Assembly (NCBI GenBank): GCA_903887005.1
Contig: CAISOH010000061.1
Coordinates: forward strand, 1 to 42,962
Length of the DNA stretch: 42,962 nt
Direction: 5' to 3'
Source: an uncultured Bacteroidota bacterium
GTDB lineage: Bacteria > Bacteroidota > Bacteroidia > Chitinophagales > Chitinophagaceae
The notes beneath the pieces were generated by a model. It did no database searches, was not told the origin of the DNA, and saw only the letters and a program-made list of their open reading frames with translations. The position numbers were made by a program, and so were the translations under genes. Numbering within the stretch: position 1 is the first letter of the stretch; each line of letters begins with the position of its first letter. Positions 17,386-26,127 of this stretch are shown in pieces.

Positions 17386-18204
17386 GTGGATAACAGAGAG
17401 CAGTTTATCGGGTTGTGGGGTGTAATATTAGGAGGCTCAAGTGGTTTTGGGTTTGCCGCCATAGAAAAACTTGCCCTTCATGGCATGAATATTGTTATGT
17501 TATTCAGGGAAACTGCAGGTGTTGAAAAAGTGCTTAATGAAAAAATTTCACTGATTACGGCTAAATCTGATGTAAAAATTTTGCTTATTAATGCCAATGC
17601 TTTGAACGAAGCAGGAAGAGATCTTTTTCTTGAAAAATTTAAGGAAACCGTTGGAAAAGATGGAAAAATACGCCTATTGCTACATTCAATAGCAAGGGGT
17701 AATTTGAAACCATTAGTATCGGGGGGGGTATCTGATAATGATTCTGGTGAAATGCTTTCTATTGAAGATATTCAACTTACCACTTACGCTATGTCTAACA
17801 GTATATTGGACTGGACCAGAATGCTCTTAAAAGAAGGCCTCTTTTATAAGGATGCCAGGGTTATAGGCATAACAAGTGAGGGAACTCATAAATACTGGGA
17901 TAGCTATGCTGCCGTATCCATAGCCAAAGCGTCGCTTGAAAGCCTTGCAACATATATGGCTGTCGAATTTGCAACATATGGCCTGAAGACAAACCTGATA
18001 CAAGCAGGAATCTCGGAAACACCTTCATTGAAAAAAATACCTGGTAGTAAAGAGCTGCTTCAAATAGCAAAAACCAGGAATCCTATGGGAAGAATAACAA
18101 CACCCGAAGATGTGGCAAATGTTATTTACTTATTGTGCACAGACGAAGCTTCATGGATTAATGGATCAGTTATTCACGCAGACGGAGGGGAACACTGCCG
18201 TTAA
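17386..18204 (+). CDS. Enoyl-ACP reductase-like SDR (FabI type, Y-x6-K)
   Basis: The 272-residue protein begins with GTG; no upstream in-frame ATG exists. The dinucleotide-binding motif is ILGGSSGFG at residues 14-22. The active-site motif is Tyr174-x6-Lys181 (YAAVSIAK), the spacing typical of FabI enoyl reductases rather than the Y-x3-K of ketoreductases. The C-terminal ITTPEDVANVIYLLCTDEASWINGSVIHADGG is also family-like. The N-terminal motif is unusual for FabI, whose loop is normally GIAxxxSIAxG. It would saturate trans-2-enoyl-ACP and so supply alkyl rather than polyene chains, fitting a role in the resorcinol half of the product. Confidence 0.78.
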   Translation: MDNREQFIGLWGVILGGSSGFGFAAIEKLALHGMNIVMLFRETAGVEKVLNEKISLITAKSDVKILLINANALNEAGRDLFLEKFKETVGKDGKIRLLLHSIARGNLKPLVSGGVSDNDSGEMLSIEDIQLTTYAMSNSILDWTRMLLKEGLFYKDARVIGITSEGTHKYWDSYAAVSIAKASLESLATYMAVEFATYGLKTNLIQAGISETPSLKKIPGSKELLQIAKTRNPMGRITTPEDVANVIYLLCTDEASWINGSVIHADGGEHCR

Positions 18205-18219
18205 TTTATTACAAAAAAC

Positions 18220-18690
18220 ATGTATCAATATATATTAGACCATTTACCCAATAAATCTTCGTTCCGCTTTGTTGATAATATATCATCTTTAGACGAAAAT
18301 GGAATTACAGGGGACTATACTTTGAGGGAAAATGCTTTTTTTTATGAAGATCATTTTATCGGTAATCCGGTTACGCCCGGAGTAATTCTTACTGAAATAA
18401 TGGCCCAGATAGGATTGCAGTCATTAGGTATATATCTTATTCTGAATGGATTAAAAGAAATTAAGAAAGATGGGGACAGGACTTTGTTTCCTTTACTAAC
18501 TGCCACTGATGTTTCTTTTTATAAAATAGTATTACCGGGACAAAAGGTGACAGTAATATCTAAAAAAGAATTTTTTCGTTTCGGTAAGCTTAAATGCTAT
18601 GTTGAAATGCTGGATGAAAATAAAGACTTAGTTGCAAAAGGGATGTTAGCCGGAATAATCAAGGGCGCTGCAAAAACTAAATTATCATGA
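18220..18690 (+). CDS. 3-hydroxyacyl-ACP dehydratase, FabZ-like
   Basis: This 156-residue hotdog protein has both catalytic positions: His45 in EDHFIGNPVTPGV and Glu59 in LTEIMAQIG, at the FabZ spacing of 14. It is the most canonical of the three dehydratase-like proteins here. It follows the enoyl reductase by 15 bases and overlaps the next ketosynthase by 4 bases. With those two and an ACP it forms a nearly complete extra fatty-acid elongation set; the ketoreductase would come from 3082-3804 or from the housekeeping pool. Confidence 0.82.
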   Translation: MYQYILDHLPNKSSFRFVDNISSLDENGITGDYTLRENAFFYEDHFIGNPVTPGVILTEIMAQIGLQSLGIYLILNGLKEIKKDGDRTLFPLLTATDVSFYKIVLPGQKVTVISKKEFFRFGKLKCYVEMLDENKDLVAKGMLAGIIKGAAKTKLS

Positions 18691-19967
18691 ATCGTCGTGT
18701 AGTAATTACTGGTTTAGGAGTTGTTGCGCCCAATGGCACCGGGATACCGGATTTTTTACAGGCTATTCAAAATGGTGTTTCCGGCATTCGGTTTAATCCT
18801 CAGTATGAAGCTCTTAACTTCAATTGCCAGGTTAGTGGTGTACCTGTTTTTGAATGGAACCATCTTGAAAATTATGTTACTGAAGTCAGCTTTCATGGAT
18901 TAAAGGGGCAAGGAATAGGTTATGCCATTAAAGCGGCGCTGGATGCATGGACAGACGCAGGAAATACCTTTGATACTGAAAATGATACTCATTGGGATAC
19001 CGGCTGTGTTTTTGGCAACAGCGTATCTGACACCTCAGTAATAAAAAATATCATTGCCCGTGTAGATGCCAAAGAAGCTAAAAAATTAGGTTCCCGTGTT
19101 ATAGAACAGGTTATGAACAGTGGTGCTACTGCCTATATTTCCGGACGATTGGGATTGGGGAATAAAGTAATCACTAATTCCGCTGCCTGCGCTACCGGGT
19201 CGCAAGCCGTTTTAATGGGATATGAGTATATAAAGTATGGCATGGCAAAGCGTATGCTTGTAGGAAGTACAGAGCATGTTGATCCCTATATTTTTGGCGC
19301 TTTTGACTCCATGCGTGTTTTATCAAGAAAATTCAACTCTGTTCCAGGGCAGGCTTCAAGGCCCATGAGCGCAACCGCAGGAGGATTTATTCCCGGATCA
19401 GGTGCAGGTGCATTAGTACTTGAGGATCTTGATTTTGCGCTTGCGCGCGGGGCTTCTATATATGCCGAAATATTAGGCGGGGCCAATAATTCCGGCGGCC
19501 AGAGGAATGGTGGGTCTATGACTGCACCAAATAATGAGGGCGTTATTAAATGTATAGAGGATGCCATAACAAATTCAAATGTAAACCCTCATGATATAGA
19601 CTTGATCAGTGGCCATTTAACGGCTACCCTGGCGGATAAAATGGAGATACGCAATTGGGTTGCGGCATTGGGTACAGATAGCAGTAAGTTCCCGCTTACT
19701 AATTCATTAAAGTCAATGACAGGGCATTGCCTGAGCGCTGCCGGATCTATAGAATGCATTGCAGTTGCATTGCAGATATTTCACCAGTTCATACATCCCA
19801 ATATTAATCTTGAAGACCCAAATCCTGAAATAGTTGAAATGACAGGTATGGATGCTCTTCCAACAGCGTGCATAAAAAAAGAAATAAATATAGTTGCAAA
19901 AGCTAATTTTGGCTTTGGCGATGTTAATACATGTTTAATATTTTCAAAATTCAGAAACAATGGATAG
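18687..19967 (+). CDS. Beta-ketoacyl-ACP synthase, FabF-like, with complete triad (KS-D)
   Basis: This 426-residue ketosynthase has Cys168 in NSAACATGSQA, a His in SGHLTATLAD and a His in MTGHCLSAAGS. The second motif reads GHLTAT rather than the usual AHGTAT but keeps the histidine. It begins MNRRVVITGLGVV and ends with AKANFGFGDVNTC. It is clearly a different lineage from KS-B and KS-C and has no cysteine-less partner beside it, so a homodimer is expected. It overlaps the dehydratase by 4 bases and the ACP by 8 bases. Confidence 0.88.
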   Translation: MNRRVVITGLGVVAPNGTGIPDFLQAIQNGVSGIRFNPQYEALNFNCQVSGVPVFEWNHLENYVTEVSFHGLKGQGIGYAIKAALDAWTDAGNTFDTENDTHWDTGCVFGNSVSDTSVIKNIIARVDAKEAKKLGSRVIEQVMNSGATAYISGRLGLGNKVITNSAACATGSQAVLMGYEYIKYGMAKRMLVGSTEHVDPYIFGAFDSMRVLSRKFNSVPGQASRPMSATAGGFIPGSGAGALVLEDLDFALARGASIYAEILGGANNSGGQRNGGSMTAPNNEGVIKCIEDAITNSNVNPHDIDLISGHLTATLADKMEIRNWVAALGTDSSKFPLTNSLKSMTGHCLSAAGSIECIAVALQIFHQFIHPNINLEDPNPEIVEMTGMDALPTACIKKEINIVAKANFGFGDVNTCLIFSKFRNNG

Positions 19968-20220
19968 ACAATCAATTTTAGAAGAACTTAAAAGAGTACT
20001 CACTCCCTATACTGCCAACAAAGAAGATCTGAATTCTATTAATGACGATACAGACCTGATAAAAGATTTGAAAATTAATTCAGCAAACCTTATTGACATT
20101 ATCATTGATGCGGAAGCAAAGTATGGTATAGAAATAGATGCGGATTCGGCAGAGAAGATGAGCAACGTAGGAAGCTGTATAAATGTGATCATTGAAAAGA
20201 TGCAGCAAAAAGAAGGATGA
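19960..20220 (+). CDS. Acyl carrier protein, second copy
   Basis: This 86-residue protein has ACP helix spacing and the attachment segment DLKINSANLIDI, with Ser41 as the probable phosphopantetheine site. The usual Asp before the serine is Asn here, an uncommon but tolerated change. It overlaps KS-D by 8 bases and the phosphopantetheinyl transferase by 4 bases. It likely serves KS-D, the FabZ-like dehydratase and the enoyl reductase. It is clearly different in sequence from the ACP at 10966-11229, which suggests two separate carrier pools. Confidence 0.82.
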   Translation: MDRQSILEELKRVLTPYTANKEDLNSINDDTDLIKDLKINSANLIDIIIDAEAKYGIEIDADSAEKMSNVGSCINVIIEKMQQKEG

Positions 20221-20888
20221 GTACAGGAAATGATATTATTTCATTAGAGCATATTAATGTTCAGCGTACAAAACAGAAGCAGTTCTATGATAAAATTCTG
20301 TCTCCTTCTGAACTGGAGCTTTATAATACTGAGGCTATTGCTGAAATGCCCTTTGAAATTTTTGTATGGTTGGCCTGGTCAGTAAAAGAGTCGGCATATA
20401 AATACCTGAAAAGGCATACGCCCGGTCTTCGGTTCTCACCTGCCAAAATAAATATTCATAGCATTACCCCCCCCGGAAGTTATACCATTAAAAAATTCGG
20501 ATATCTTCAATATGAAAAAAAATCATTTCATGAAGAAGTTGTTTATCATGGTACGGTTCGTTACGGGGCTGCTTTTTTTCATTCAAGTTCTATAATTCAT
20601 CATGAGCTAATATATACTGTAGTCAATAAGGATGAATCATTCGGGAATTTATGGTGGGGAATTAAAACTATAGGATTTAGCGATCATAATCATCAGTCAG
20701 CAGAGGTCAGAGCGTTTCTATTAAAGAGATTGCATGCCATTTTGCCGGATCACAACCTGACCATAGATAATAGCACCGGCGGTTTTCCGGTAATATTAAA
20801 TGAAAGAAAAGAAATGGATATTCCGGTTTCATTTACACATCACCATCACTTTATCGCTTATTCCTTTTTATCAGGCGATTCTTATTAA
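20217..20888 (+). CDS. 4'-phosphopantetheinyl transferase, Sfp-like
   Basis: This 223-residue protein has the two signature motifs of the superfamily. Asp6 in GNDIISLEH binds magnesium, and WSVKESAYKY (Trp54, Lys57, Glu58, Lys62) is the WxxKExxxK motif. It would move phosphopantetheine from CoA to the serine of the ACPs. A run of histidines (FTHHHHF) lies near the C-terminus. It overlaps the ACP gene by 4 bases and closes the biosynthetic cluster; the next gene is 497 bases away. Confidence 0.87.
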   Translation: MSTGNDIISLEHINVQRTKQKQFYDKILSPSELELYNTEAIAEMPFEIFVWLAWSVKESAYKYLKRHTPGLRFSPAKINIHSITPPGSYTIKKFGYLQYEKKSFHEEVVYHGTVRYGAAFFHSSSIIHHELIYTVVNKDESFGNLWWGIKTIGFSDHNHQSAEVRAFLLKRLHAILPDHNLTIDNSTGGFPVILNERKEMDIPVSFTHHHHFIAYSFLSGDSY

Positions 20889-21385
20889 GTAGCACCCGTG
20901 TTATAAAACAGGGAGTCCCTGCAGGAAATTGAAAAAGAAACACCAATAGTAGCAACCAAAATGTTTCAACTGTTTTTATAGTCTTTTGAAGAATCTATTC
21001 CGCTACGACTCCTCTATGAAAAACAAACTGGCTGGCTTTTCAGCTTGCCCGGCGAGGCTACTGAAACATATATGCAGACCAGTCTGTTATTTTCAATATG
21101 AATAGCCATAGGCGAAAATAATTCATTACCAGAAAGGCTTTTGTAAAAATTGATGTCCGCTTATGTTTGTATTTATTTATAGTTGAGTGCGAAAACGTCA
21201 CAATTCTGCCACCTCTGTGTTTTTTATAAGAGGAAATTAAAGTCAGGTAGATTCCAGCCAGATCCACGAAAAGCGAGACATGCCTGGGTTGGAAATAATA
21301 ATAATTTATAATGGTATGATTTTTATAAAATTTAACAACACAATACCTATGCAAGAACTTGTCTTTAAAAAAAGAATATTAATAC
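20889..21385. other. Gene-poor spacer after the biosynthetic cluster
   Basis: No convincing gene was found in these 497 bases. A short perfect inverted repeat CAGGGA-G-TCCCTG lies at 20909-20921, with a loop too small for a normal terminator. A good promoter match lies at 21140-21169. A 98-codon minus-strand frame (21058-21354) has no recognisable features and overlaps the promoter, so it was not called. Confidence 0.5.
21140..21169 (+). promoter_or_regulatory. Bacteroidota-type promoter for the exported hydrolase gene
   Basis: TTTG at 21140-21143 and TATGTTTG at 21162-21169, with an 18-base spacer, match the consensus exactly. The predicted start near 21176 would leave an unusually long leader of about 210 bases before the ATG at 21386. 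Confidence 0.5.
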
Positions 21386-22552
21386 ATGAATAGATGTTTT
21401 CTTATGATGTGTATTATTTTATTTCAGTGGAGGGGTAGTTTTGCACAAATACCAAAACCATATAACCATTATGATGTAACATTTGGTAAGCACAATAAAA
21501 AATTACCAGAGGAAGCGAGTAATATAGTTCGGATTTTCCTGGATAAGGATGGTAATTATTACCCCGAAATGTATATAAATGACAGAGACTTGCGCAAATG
21601 CCATAATTCGCTTGCAGAGTGGTATGCCGAAAACGTAGATGAATTTGGCGAATTATGTGTTATCAATAATATAGCTACAGGGACTTTTGAAGAAAAACTA
21701 ATAAAGCTAAATGATGCATTGGCTTTAAAAATAGCAAATAATATTAATGCCAGGAATGAAAACAGCTATCTTGTAAATGTATCTATACACGGATTCTCGA
21801 AAAAGGCTTACGGAGTCCGGATAATGAACCGCCTGGCTTCCGGCGACAATAAGAAACTGGAAGCAGCTTTATCTCAAAAAGCTAAAGGGAAATTATTTTT
21901 TGTAGAAGTGTATTGGGATGCGAAATATATTGGTATGCTTCAAGGATCTATACTAGCTAAGTGGTCTTATATATTCAGAGATGCAGCAATGCCTAATGCT
22001 ATGAATGTAGGTCTGAGCTTGCGTAAAGTAATTTCAAATATTGCAAATCAGCATATTAACATTATTACTCATAGTTTGGGGGCAAGGGTGGCGTGCGAAT
22101 TATTGTTTAATGCCGAAGACAGCAATATTGCACGGCAACATTCAATTCCTACCCCACAGCAGGCTCATATAAAGCTATGTATGATAGCCCCCGCCATTTG
22201 CACCGGATTGTTTAAGAATTACTGGCAAAGAATACCGGAGGTCACAAAACCGGTGAATGACAACTACTCTATATCCGTGGTGTATAATACCAATGATATT
22301 GCCTTAAACAAAAGTATGCCGTTTTTGTTTTTCCATATAGGCAACAAGACAGCAGATGATGTTGCATGCACCTCTTTAGGGTGCGATTATAAAAATGATC
22401 TTGCCAAACTGAAAGACAGTATGAATAACAAGTTGCGCACATTTAACCTGTCTGGTAAACATGGGACGCCGCGGATTGGGCATTATTTGAATCATTGCTA
22501 TATCAGGAATAAAGCACCATTTGCAGATGTTGTTGAGTACCTGAATGAGTAA
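21386..22552 (+). CDS. Exported alpha/beta-hydrolase-like protein
   Basis: The 388-residue protein has an N-terminal signal peptide ending near FAQ (residues 19-21). A conserved strand and oxyanion segment VNVSIHGF lies near residue 135. The nucleophile elbow IITHSLGARV places Ser230 in a Gly-poor version of GxSxG (THSLG). This matches DUF900-like serine hydrolases that act outside the cytoplasm. The C-terminal HGTPRIGHYLNHCY could supply the catalytic histidine. Substrate unknown. It stands alone with its own promoter, 71 bases before the PAP2 gene on the same strand. Confidence 0.68.
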   Translation: MNRCFLMMCIILFQWRGSFAQIPKPYNHYDVTFGKHNKKLPEEASNIVRIFLDKDGNYYPEMYINDRDLRKCHNSLAEWYAENVDEFGELCVINNIATGTFEEKLIKLNDALALKIANNINARNENSYLVNVSIHGFSKKAYGVRIMNRLASGDNKKLEAALSQKAKGKLFFVEVYWDAKYIGMLQGSILAKWSYIFRDAAMPNAMNVGLSLRKVISNIANQHINIITHSLGARVACELLFNAEDSNIARQHSIPTPQQAHIKLCMIAPAICTGLFKNYWQRIPEVTKPVNDNYSISVVYNTNDIALNKSMPFLFFHIGNKTADDVACTSLGCDYKNDLAKLKDSMNNKLRTFNLSGKHGTPRIGHYLNHCYIRNKAPFADVVEYLNE

Positions 22553-22623
22553 ATGGGTACTCTGAAGTCTGCTGGCATAATAATTAGGAGAAAAGTGATA
22601 AGAGAGATTAACAATGAATTATT

Positions 22624-23496
22624 ATGCTGATAAAAAATATTCTGATACTGATAATATTATTTCCCTGCAATTTATATGCGCAGGATGACTCTTCTTTAAC
22701 CCAAAAGGAGCCTATACTCCTTACAAAAGAAGCAGGAAAGGAAAAACCTGCCGGTAAAATATATCATATTAATCCTGCCATAGACTGGTCTGTAAGCATT
22801 GCAGCAGGAGGATGGTCTGTATATTCAATGACCAGGATATATAACAAACCACCAGCTTCAGAGCAGGAAATTATAAACTTAAACAAAAACAATGTTCCTT
22901 CATACGACCGGGGGGAAGCGGGAGTATATAACAGGACAATGGATAAGAATAGCTATTATCCTTTTTACGGCGTAATGCCCCTTCCGCTTCTTCTTCTTCT
23001 GGATAAGAAAATAGCCAAAGATAAGGGTGATATAGGATTGTTATACCTTGAATCGTTTGCTTTTGAGGGATTGTTTTATACAACCTCGCTATGGTTAGTG
23101 GACAGATACCGGCCTGAAGCTTACAATACCAATCTGCCACTAAGTACCCGTACGAATGGCAATTTACGCAACTCATTTTTTGCGGGCCATGTTGCAGTAA
23201 TGGCCAACTCAACTTTTTTTATTTCCAAAATATATGATGATTATCATCCTCATTCAAATTTCAAATGGGTACTCTATGGTGTGTCTGCCGCAGCTACTTT
23301 GGGTATGTCTTATATGCGGCTGGAAGCCGGCCAACATTTCCCTTCTGATATAATAACAGGCATTGTCGTTGGCACTGCTTGCGGATTGCTTACGCCCCAG
23401 CTACATAAAAAAAGGGACTTTAAAGAACAGAAATGGAGCATGTTGCCTTCCTTTGATAACGGAACAGGCGGGTTTGCTTTTGTTTATAGGTTTTGA
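22624..23496 (+). CDS. Exported PAP2-family phosphatase
   Basis: The 290-residue protein has a signal peptide (LILIILFPCNLYAQ). All three PAP2 motifs are recognisable: DRYRPEAYN for KxxxxxxRP, NSFFAGH in place of PSGH, and RLEAGQHFPSDI for SRxxxxxHxxxD. The change of PSGH to FAGH is common in Bacteroidota members. Substrates may be lipid phosphates or undecaprenyl pyrophosphate on the outer face of the inner membrane. The N-terminal third (residues 25-110) is an extra domain of unknown role with one hydrophobic segment. Confidence 0.82.
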   Translation: MLIKNILILIILFPCNLYAQDDSSLTQKEPILLTKEAGKEKPAGKIYHINPAIDWSVSIAAGGWSVYSMTRIYNKPPASEQEIINLNKNNVPSYDRGEAGVYNRTMDKNSYYPFYGVMPLPLLLLLDKKIAKDKGDIGLLYLESFAFEGLFYTTSLWLVDRYRPEAYNTNLPLSTRTNGNLRNSFFAGHVAVMANSTFFISKIYDDYHPHSNFKWVLYGVSAAATLGMSYMRLEAGQHFPSDIITGIVVGTACGLLTPQLHKKRDFKEQKWSMLPSFDNGTGGFAFVYRF

Positions 23497-23612
23497 TCCG
23501 TTTGTTTGCAGTCTTCAAATAAATAAACCCGGATTTTGCAGTCAAATCAAACGTGTAGCTTAGAAATATGACCAGATAAAAGGATTTTCAGAATGTCCCG
23601 GCTCCTCCTTTT

Positions 23613-23631
23613 CCAACTGCATAGCAGTTGG
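23613..23631 (+). terminator. Perfect hairpin, possible terminator
   Basis: CCAACTGC-ATA-GCAGTTGG forms an 8-bp perfect stem with a 3-base loop, followed on the plus strand by ATTTTG. It lies 117 bases after the PAP2 stop. The T-run is short, so strength is uncertain. Confidence 0.45.
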
Positions 23632-23962
23632 ATTTTGAATAGCAAAAGTCAATACTGGCAATGGTTTCATCTGACGAAAACTTAAAAAAAGTTATCTACT
23701 GCAAAATCTGGGTTTAAAAACAATATCCGCCAACATACCCAGCTTTGCTTTGCAAAATTACTTTTAGCAAAATCTTCAGCATTAACCTTTTAGCTGAATA
23801 TTGCGGGGCATATAAAGCGCCATAATACAGGGTAACACTATCGCCGGTAAAAAACACCTTTTGCTTAGAATAATTTTTTATTTCTTCTTCCCCCAATAGA
23901 CAATTATTATTTTGAGAATCTATTTCTTTACGGCTGCTCTACGGCGAAGTTTTTAAAACGAC

Positions 23963-23987
23963 AAAACCCGTGACTGACGTGGGTTTT
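23963..23987 (-). terminator. Terminator after the fibronectin-III gene operon
   Basis: On the minus strand the sequence reads AAAACCC, an 11-base loop, GGGTTTT, then GTCGTTTT. The stem is 7 bp and a T-rich tail follows, about 113 bases after the stop codon at 24100. It is symmetric enough to work on both strands. Confidence 0.5.
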
Positions 23988-24008
23988 GAAAGCTATTTGC
24001 GGACAGGA
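23964..24008. repeat. Direct repeat of the tRNA-Asp 3' end and terminator (left copy)
   Basis: Aligned without gaps to 36496-36540, 35 of 45 bases agree, including an unbroken TATTTGCGGAC. In the right copy the last nine bases are the 3' end of tRNA-Asp. Both copies have the same orientation. This could be an old attachment site or the remnant of a duplicated tRNA gene. Confidence 0.5.
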
Positions 24009-24099
24009 TTCGGTAGTTACAATATCCTTATCAGATAAGAATGGTAGAATGGAATACTAAATTAGCAATTTATTTGACGGATAATTTTTAAAAACCATT

Positions 24100-26112
24100 T
24101 CACTGAATAGGTTTAACATTTGCGGCTTCAGAATTTTTGTAGATATCAGCATCAGTAAAGAAACTTCTGACCATATACTGATAAGATGATCCGAACTGCA
24201 CATTTTTATCAATAAAACCGGCGGTTGTAACCATTTGTGAAACCGGAATAAAGGTCTTTTCGTCGTACTCTTTTCTGAAAATGATATAACCCTGAATGTT
24301 TTTTGAACTGTTACTCCATGTAAGATGAACCGCCGAGTCCGTCTTGTTAAAATCAGCGAGTATATTTTCGGCTGCTTTTAATGCGCTTGTATCCGGCTCA
24401 ATGTAAATAGCCCTTGTATTAGAGGCTTTTGACTGATTATTTGCGTCATCTTTGGCCTTCACCTGGTAATAATAGGTCTTGCCACCAATCACATTGTCAC
24501 TATATGTTTGCTCTTTTACAAGATTAGCATTTATCTTCCGGAAAGTACCTTTTCCAGAGTCTTCCGATTTATAGATGTCATACCCAATCACATCGTTATC
24601 AGATGGTTTTTGCCAGTCGAGAATAACAGATTTATCGGCATATTTGATCTCATTAATATAGGGTGCATGTGGTGCTAAGGTATCAGGCAGATGAACAACG
24701 ATTGTATCGGAATTTGAACTTTCATTATAATATTTATCAACAGCCTTCAGATAATAAACAAATTCATTTTTGGCTACTCCGGGTAGTGTGTCAGTAAAAC
24801 TGTTCTCCTTTATAGGCGCTTTGCTAATGAGGTTGAAATACGATTTATCATTTTTTACGCTTGCCCGGTACAGAAAATAGCCCAGCATATCGCCCTCCGG
24901 ATTTTTATTCCAGGTAAGTTTTACAATCCCCGGAGTTAAAATACCCTTTAGACCTTTGGGCTTTTCCGGAGGCGTCACATCCGGAAAGAAAACCTTGTAA
25001 GTATGCGTTTTTGCAATATTCCCGGCTTCGTCTATACTTTCTATGTAATAGGCATAATCGGTGCCTTCAGGTGGTTTTTTATCTGAATAAGAAGTTGCGT
25101 TAACAGGTAACAATGTTGTATTAATTTTTTTAAAAACGGTATCAATAGTTGAACTTCGATATATATTGTACCCAATACAATCTTTGTCTGTAACAGGTTG
25201 CCAGTTCAATACTGCATCTTTATCTTTCTTTTCGGCTTTTACTTTACTTACTTCGTGTGGCGGGATCATATCGCGAACCTGTACTTCCAACTCCTTCGAC
25301 AATGCCGACTCATTATTCATAATATCAAGGCCGGCAACCTGGTAATATACGTTACTTCCCGGCAATCTTGCGGTGTCGAGATATTTATACTTGTCTGAAT
25401 TATCTTTCACAGTTTCACCCGTCATTTTTGCTAATAATATGGGCTGACTGGTGACAGGTACAGGCATATCAGTTAAGCTTTTTTTTCTGTATAACCTGTA
25501 AGCATAAAATTGCGGTTGTTTATTCCAGTTCAGGTACACATAATCCTTTCTCTGTTTAGCAGAAAGGTCTGGTATAACAGGCAAATAATTAAGTGCAACG
25601 GTAAACGAAGCTGACACAGCTAATTCTTTATCGGCCTGTTTTGCATCGGTAATGCGGTACTGGTAAGTTACACTATTTTGTGCATCCTGGTCTTCAAAAT
25701 AACAGCCTGCATATTTCGCAAAAGCATTATCAGTAACTATCATGAGGCCGGCTATAGCCAGGTAATTATTTTCATCCATTGCATTCGTTCCCTGTTTATG
25801 ATTCATGAATCCCTGGTAGGTTTTATAAGCCTCATCCCCGGTTTGTGCAGATGATTTAAGTTGCTCAACTGTGATCACCGGAGTCTTCATTATTTCAACC
25901 TTGTTTATTTTTTCCCAATTACCCCCTGATGCCTTCCTGAAGACATTAATAGAATAAGGAGAAATAACCGCAGATTCAAACATAAACTTCACCTGCACAA
26001 CCGGATTGGTTCCCGTTACCGGTTTTTTGCAACCAATAACTAATCTGGCATTCTGTGCATGAAGTACAATACCTGATATAAAAAAGAAAAGAAAAATAAT
26101 TACGTGTTTCAT
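24100..26112 (-). CDS. Secreted fibronectin type III repeat protein
   Basis: The 670-residue protein has a signal peptide (IIFLFFFISGIVLHAQ). From about residue 185 it carries around five tandem fibronectin-III-like units, each with a pattern such as VxLxWxxxxDxDxxGYxIYRS and a closing YYYxVxAxDxxxNxS. Examples are LNWQPVTDKDCIGYNIYRS and LDWQKPSDNDVIGYDIYKS. No catalytic domain and no T9SS-like tail are visible; it ends SEAANVKPIQ. Such proteins work as surface or secreted adhesion and scaffold modules. It is the last gene of a minus-strand operon, 15 bases after the 1434-residue protein, and its role is probably tied to that protein. Confidence 0.82.
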   Translation of the reverse strand: MKHVIIFLFFFISGIVLHAQNARLVIGCKKPVTGTNPVVQVKFMFESAVISPYSINVFRKASGGNWEKINKVEIMKTPVITVEQLKSSAQTGDEAYKTYQGFMNHKQGTNAMDENNYLAIAGLMIVTDNAFAKYAGCYFEDQDAQNSVTYQYRITDAKQADKELAVSASFTVALNYLPVIPDLSAKQRKDYVYLNWNKQPQFYAYRLYRKKSLTDMPVPVTSQPILLAKMTGETVKDNSDKYKYLDTARLPGSNVYYQVAGLDIMNNESALSKELEVQVRDMIPPHEVSKVKAEKKDKDAVLNWQPVTDKDCIGYNIYRSSTIDTVFKKINTTLLPVNATSYSDKKPPEGTDYAYYIESIDEAGNIAKTHTYKVFFPDVTPPEKPKGLKGILTPGIVKLTWNKNPEGDMLGYFLYRASVKNDKSYFNLISKAPIKENSFTDTLPGVAKNEFVYYLKAVDKYYNESSNSDTIVVHLPDTLAPHAPYINEIKYADKSVILDWQKPSDNDVIGYDIYKSEDSGKGTFRKINANLVKEQTYSDNVIGGKTYYYQVKAKDDANNQSKASNTRAIYIEPDTSALKAAENILADFNKTDSAVHLTWSNSSKNIQGYIIFRKEYDEKTFIPVSQMVTTAGFIDKNVQFGSSYQYMVRSFFTDADIYKNSEAANVKPIQ

Positions 26113-26127
26113 TTTTATGGCTTTATT

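Larger units (their letters stand above)
23497..24099. other. Gene-poor spacer with two hairpins and a tRNA-like remnant
   Basis: No intact gene is supported in these 603 bases. It holds a perfect 8-bp hairpin at 23613-23631, an AAAACCC/GGGTTTT hairpin at 23963-23987, and a block at 23964-24008 related to the 3' end of the tRNA-Asp gene at 36532. A minus-strand frame of 60 codons (23714-23896) starts at TTG and resembles no family known to me; it could be a gene remnant. Confidence 0.5.

Noticed and set aside
20909-20921. CAGGGA-G-TCCCTG as terminator of the right operon
   Set aside because: The loop is a single base and no T-run follows, so it is not a believable terminator; it is noted only as an inverted repeat.
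21058-21354. 98-codon minus-strand frame
   Set aside because: It has no recognisable domain or start signal, lies across a good plus-strand promoter, and has low-complexity composition.
21280-21393. 37-codon plus-strand frame overlapping the start of the exported hydrolase
   Set aside because: No ribosome site or conservation can be judged; the AT-rich composition makes chance likely.
23714-23896. 60-codon minus-strand frame in the spacer after the PAP2 gene
   Set aside because: It starts at TTG, has no known family, and sits in a decayed-looking spacer; at most a gene remnant.
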